NCBI GenBank assembly: GCA_964472385.1
Contig: CAYYLT010000152.1
Span: 1 to 8,276, forward strand
DNA length: 8,276 bases
Reading direction: 5' to 3'
Source: JAGXLC01 sp964472385
Lineage (GTDB): Bacteria > Bacteroidota > Bacteroidia > Bacteroidales > UBA12077
Shown: piece by piece, positions 6,714 to 8,276 of the stretch
How the letters are laid out: every line of letters begins with the position of its first letter
Position numbering within the stretch: the stretch's first letter is position 1
The notes under the pieces: model-generated
Told to the model about the DNA's origin: nothing
The model's database searches: none
Seen by the model: the letters and a program-made list of their open reading frames with translations, nothing else
Translations under genes and position numbers: made by a program

Positions 6714-8018
6714 TTGTTATTGATATACAGCGACATAATTAGTCCGAGGCTTAGCTATATATGCAATTTTCTTTTTCAAGAGATTCTGGGAATTAAATAT
6801 GAACTGACTTCCAGCCAAGAAACCGTTATCAACCATCAAGGGCCAGCAATCAACTATTCTCATAAGCATTTTAATAACCTGATTGTTATCAGGCCCATGG
6901 GTCTGCTGTTCGAAAAAAATATCAATAAACAGAAAATATTTGTCAGTCAATGGGATAATCTCAAAATTTTTTTCCAAACAGATGATGATACCTCTATCCC
7001 TTTCGACATTTTCGCTGCTTCATTTTATTTGTTATCCAGATATGAAGAACACCTTCCTTTCTCAACCGATGAACATGGCCGTTTTGAAGCCAGACAAAGC
7101 CTTGCTTACCAAAGCAACTTTTTACAGGAACCTATCATTGATCAATGGACATACAATCTGGCCCAGGTGATTAAAACACACTTTCCCGGTTTCAGCTATA
7201 CGCCCCGATCGTTCCAGTACATTTCCACCATTGATATTGATAACGCTTATGCTTTCCTTTTTAAAGGTATAAGCCGCACCCTGGGAGCTACCCTCCGTTC
7301 TCTATTCAATCTGAATGTAGAGGACAATTTTAGAAGATACCGTACGCTGGTTGGTAAAAAGGATCCTTATGATACCTATGATATTTTCTTTGATACCCAT
7401 CAAAAATATGGACTGAAACCCATATGGTTTTTCCTCGTTGGCAACAGCGGTAAGTTTGATAACAATGTATCCATTGACAAATCGGCATACCGAAACCTGA
7501 TCCGAAAGATATCAGAACGCTTCGACGTGGGGGTGCATCCATCCTACAAAACCTTTAGAGATTATAATCTGCTCAAGGAAGAGATCAACGAGCTCAGAAC
7601 AATCATCAACAAAGACGTTATCAAAAGCCGGCAACATTATTTGAAAATACATTTTAATGAAACATACAATAATCTGATCAAAGCCGGTATCCAGGAAGAT
7701 TACACCATGGGTTACGGAAGCGATATCGGGTTCAGAGCAGGTACCTGCACCCCTTTTAAATATTACGACCTTGAAAAAGAACAAGAAACAACACTAAAAG
7801 TATATCCATTTCAGGTTATGGATATTACACTGAATCATCATAAAAAACATAATGTAAGGACTGCCATATCTGCAATAGAAGATATCATCGATAAAATAAA
7901 AGATGTAAATGGTACATTTGTTACCATATGGCATAATGAAGCCTTAAGCGATCATGGACACTGGAAGGGATGGGAAACCGTTTACAGGGAGATGCTGCGG
8001 CTTGTTTACGAAAAATAA
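6714..8018 (+). CDS. DUF7033 / polysaccharide deacetylase family protein
   Basis: This 434-residue protein has an N-terminal region (about 1-165) resembling DUF7033, including FDIFAASFYLLSRYEE, and a C-terminal NodB-like deacetylase region. Candidate catalytic elements are DID (D174, D176) in place of the usual paired aspartates, VGVHPS with H275, FRAGT (340-344) and WHN (406-408) near the end. These suggest a metal-dependent carbohydrate deacetylase or a related hydrolase acting on envelope or capsule sugars; the substrate is unknown. No signal peptide or membrane helix is seen, so it is probably cytoplasmic. The start is a TTG at 6714, chosen because MLLIY at the N-terminus agrees with remembered family members and no ATG occurs nearby. 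It lies 34 bases after mutS2 in the same direction, with no terminator between, so co-transcription is possible. The family call is good; activity is not proven. Confidence 0.83.
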   Translation: MLLIYSDIISPRLSYICNFLFQEILGIKYELTSSQETVINHQGPAINYSHKHFNNLIVIRPMGLLFEKNINKQKIFVSQWDNLKIFFQTDDDTSIPFDIFAASFYLLSRYEEHLPFSTDEHGRFEARQSLAYQSNFLQEPIIDQWTYNLAQVIKTHFPGFSYTPRSFQYISTIDIDNAYAFLFKGISRTLGATLRSLFNLNVEDNFRRYRTLVGKKDPYDTYDIFFDTHQKYGLKPIWFFLVGNSGKFDNNVSIDKSAYRNLIRKISERFDVGVHPSYKTFRDYNLLKEEINELRTIINKDVIKSRQHYLKIHFNETYNNLIKAGIQEDYTMGYGSDIGFRAGTCTPFKYYDLEKEQETTLKVYPFQVMDITLNHHKKHNVRTAISAIEDIIDKIKDVNGTFVTIWHNEALSDHGHWKGWETVYREMLRLVYEK

Positions 8019-8276
8019 GCCATACCTTTGCTTGATATCTGAAAGGATTTTAAATGTGGTATTTTGAGCGGTACGGACCTGTGTCGCTTTAAAATGCATA
8101 TGACTGGTTTGAATAAACGATTGCAGCGAAACCAGAAAATATTAAAAGCAGACGCATGTTAGGCTGTAGCACATCATCTACTTCGTTGGCTTTAGCTCGC
8201 AGTAGCATATACAGCTTCGCCTTGCCGCCTCGTAGCTGATGTACTAAAGACTTTTTCAGCAAACCCTGCTTCGAGG
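8019..8276. other. Non-coding right flank with inverted repeats
   Basis: No gene is visible after the deacetylase stop. Two stem-forming pairs precede the repeat block: ATTTTAAA (8047-8054) with TTTAAAAT (8088-8095), plus internal AGCG/CGCT; and CTGGTTT (8104-8110) with AAACCAG (8129-8135) across an 18-base loop. Neither is followed by a T tract on the + strand, so I do not call a terminator, although one of them may mark the end of the transcript. Confidence 0.5.
8166..8245 (+). repeat. Palindromic repeat-like block, right copy
   Basis: ACATCA-t-CTAC (8171-8181) and GTAG-c-TGATGT (8232-8242) form an imperfect inverted pair around an interior of about 50 bases. The interior carries CTACTTCG, GGCTTT and GTAGCATAT (8178-8210), the same ordered blocks as at 21-50. 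The block is G/C-richer than its surroundings. The motif TTTCAGCAAACCCT follows at 8254-8267, and the window ends in CTTCGAGG, which also occurs at 24-31. This points to an intergenic palindromic or MITE-like family; membership is inferred. Confidence 0.45.

Noticed and set aside
8104..8135. CTGGTTT/AAACCAG inverted repeat as a terminator of the deacetylase gene
   Set aside because: The loop is 18 bases and no T tract follows on the + strand; kept only as an inverted repeat in the flank description.
1..8276. CRISPR array, tRNA, rRNA, transposase gene or toxin-antitoxin pair
   Set aside because: No regularly spaced direct repeats, cloverleaf, rRNA-like sequence or transposase-like frame was seen on either strand.

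Overview
The window looks like chromosomal DNA from a member of the Bacteroidota, probably a Bacteroidales or Marinilabiliales-type anaerobe or marine/sediment organism. The evidence is the A/T-rich composition, weak or absent Shine-Dalgarno sites, a MutS2 of Bacteroidota type, a DUF7033-type polysaccharide deacetylase, and a TAnnTTTG-like promoter element. I assign the phylum by protein resemblance from memory, not by a search, and I do not name a genus.

Layout from left to right. Positions 1-393 hold no convincing gene: a G/C-richer repeat-like block (1-50) is followed by A/T-rich DNA. A redox pair follows on the + strand. The first gene is a Tat-exported DUF362 protein (394-1314). The second is a polytopic membrane iron-sulfur protein (1502-3136) that joins a NapH-like quinol-side half to a NapG-like half and carries six cysteine clusters. 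A convergent gene on the - strand (3265-3993) encodes an unrecognised six-helix membrane protein. Diverging from it are mutS2 (4199-6679, GTG start) and, 34 bases later, a DUF7033/polysaccharide deacetylase protein (6714-8018, TTG start). The tail (8019-8276) is non-coding and contains inverted repeats plus a block related to the left edge of the window.

The most unusual region is the 5' end of the iron-sulfur gene. The space between it and the DUF362 gene contains a large two-part stem-loop (1388-1440), then an SD-like GGGAG, then a compact hairpin with a T7 tract (1457-1480) that ends only 21 bases before the likely ATG. A second, very strong terminator-like hairpin with nine perfect base pairs and a T7 tract lies inside the coding sequence at 1597-1629. 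Together they suggest that expression of the iron-sulfur protein is set by transcription attenuation or polarity, separately from the DUF362 gene.

How the genes may work together: the DUF362 protein and the NapH/NapG-like fusion probably form one envelope redox module, with quinol electrons passing through the membrane iron-sulfur protein to an exported partner; the substrate is unknown. MutS2 (nucleic acid and ribosome maintenance) and the deacetylase-like protein (carbohydrate or envelope) look like ordinary chromosomal neighbours with no evident link to that module.
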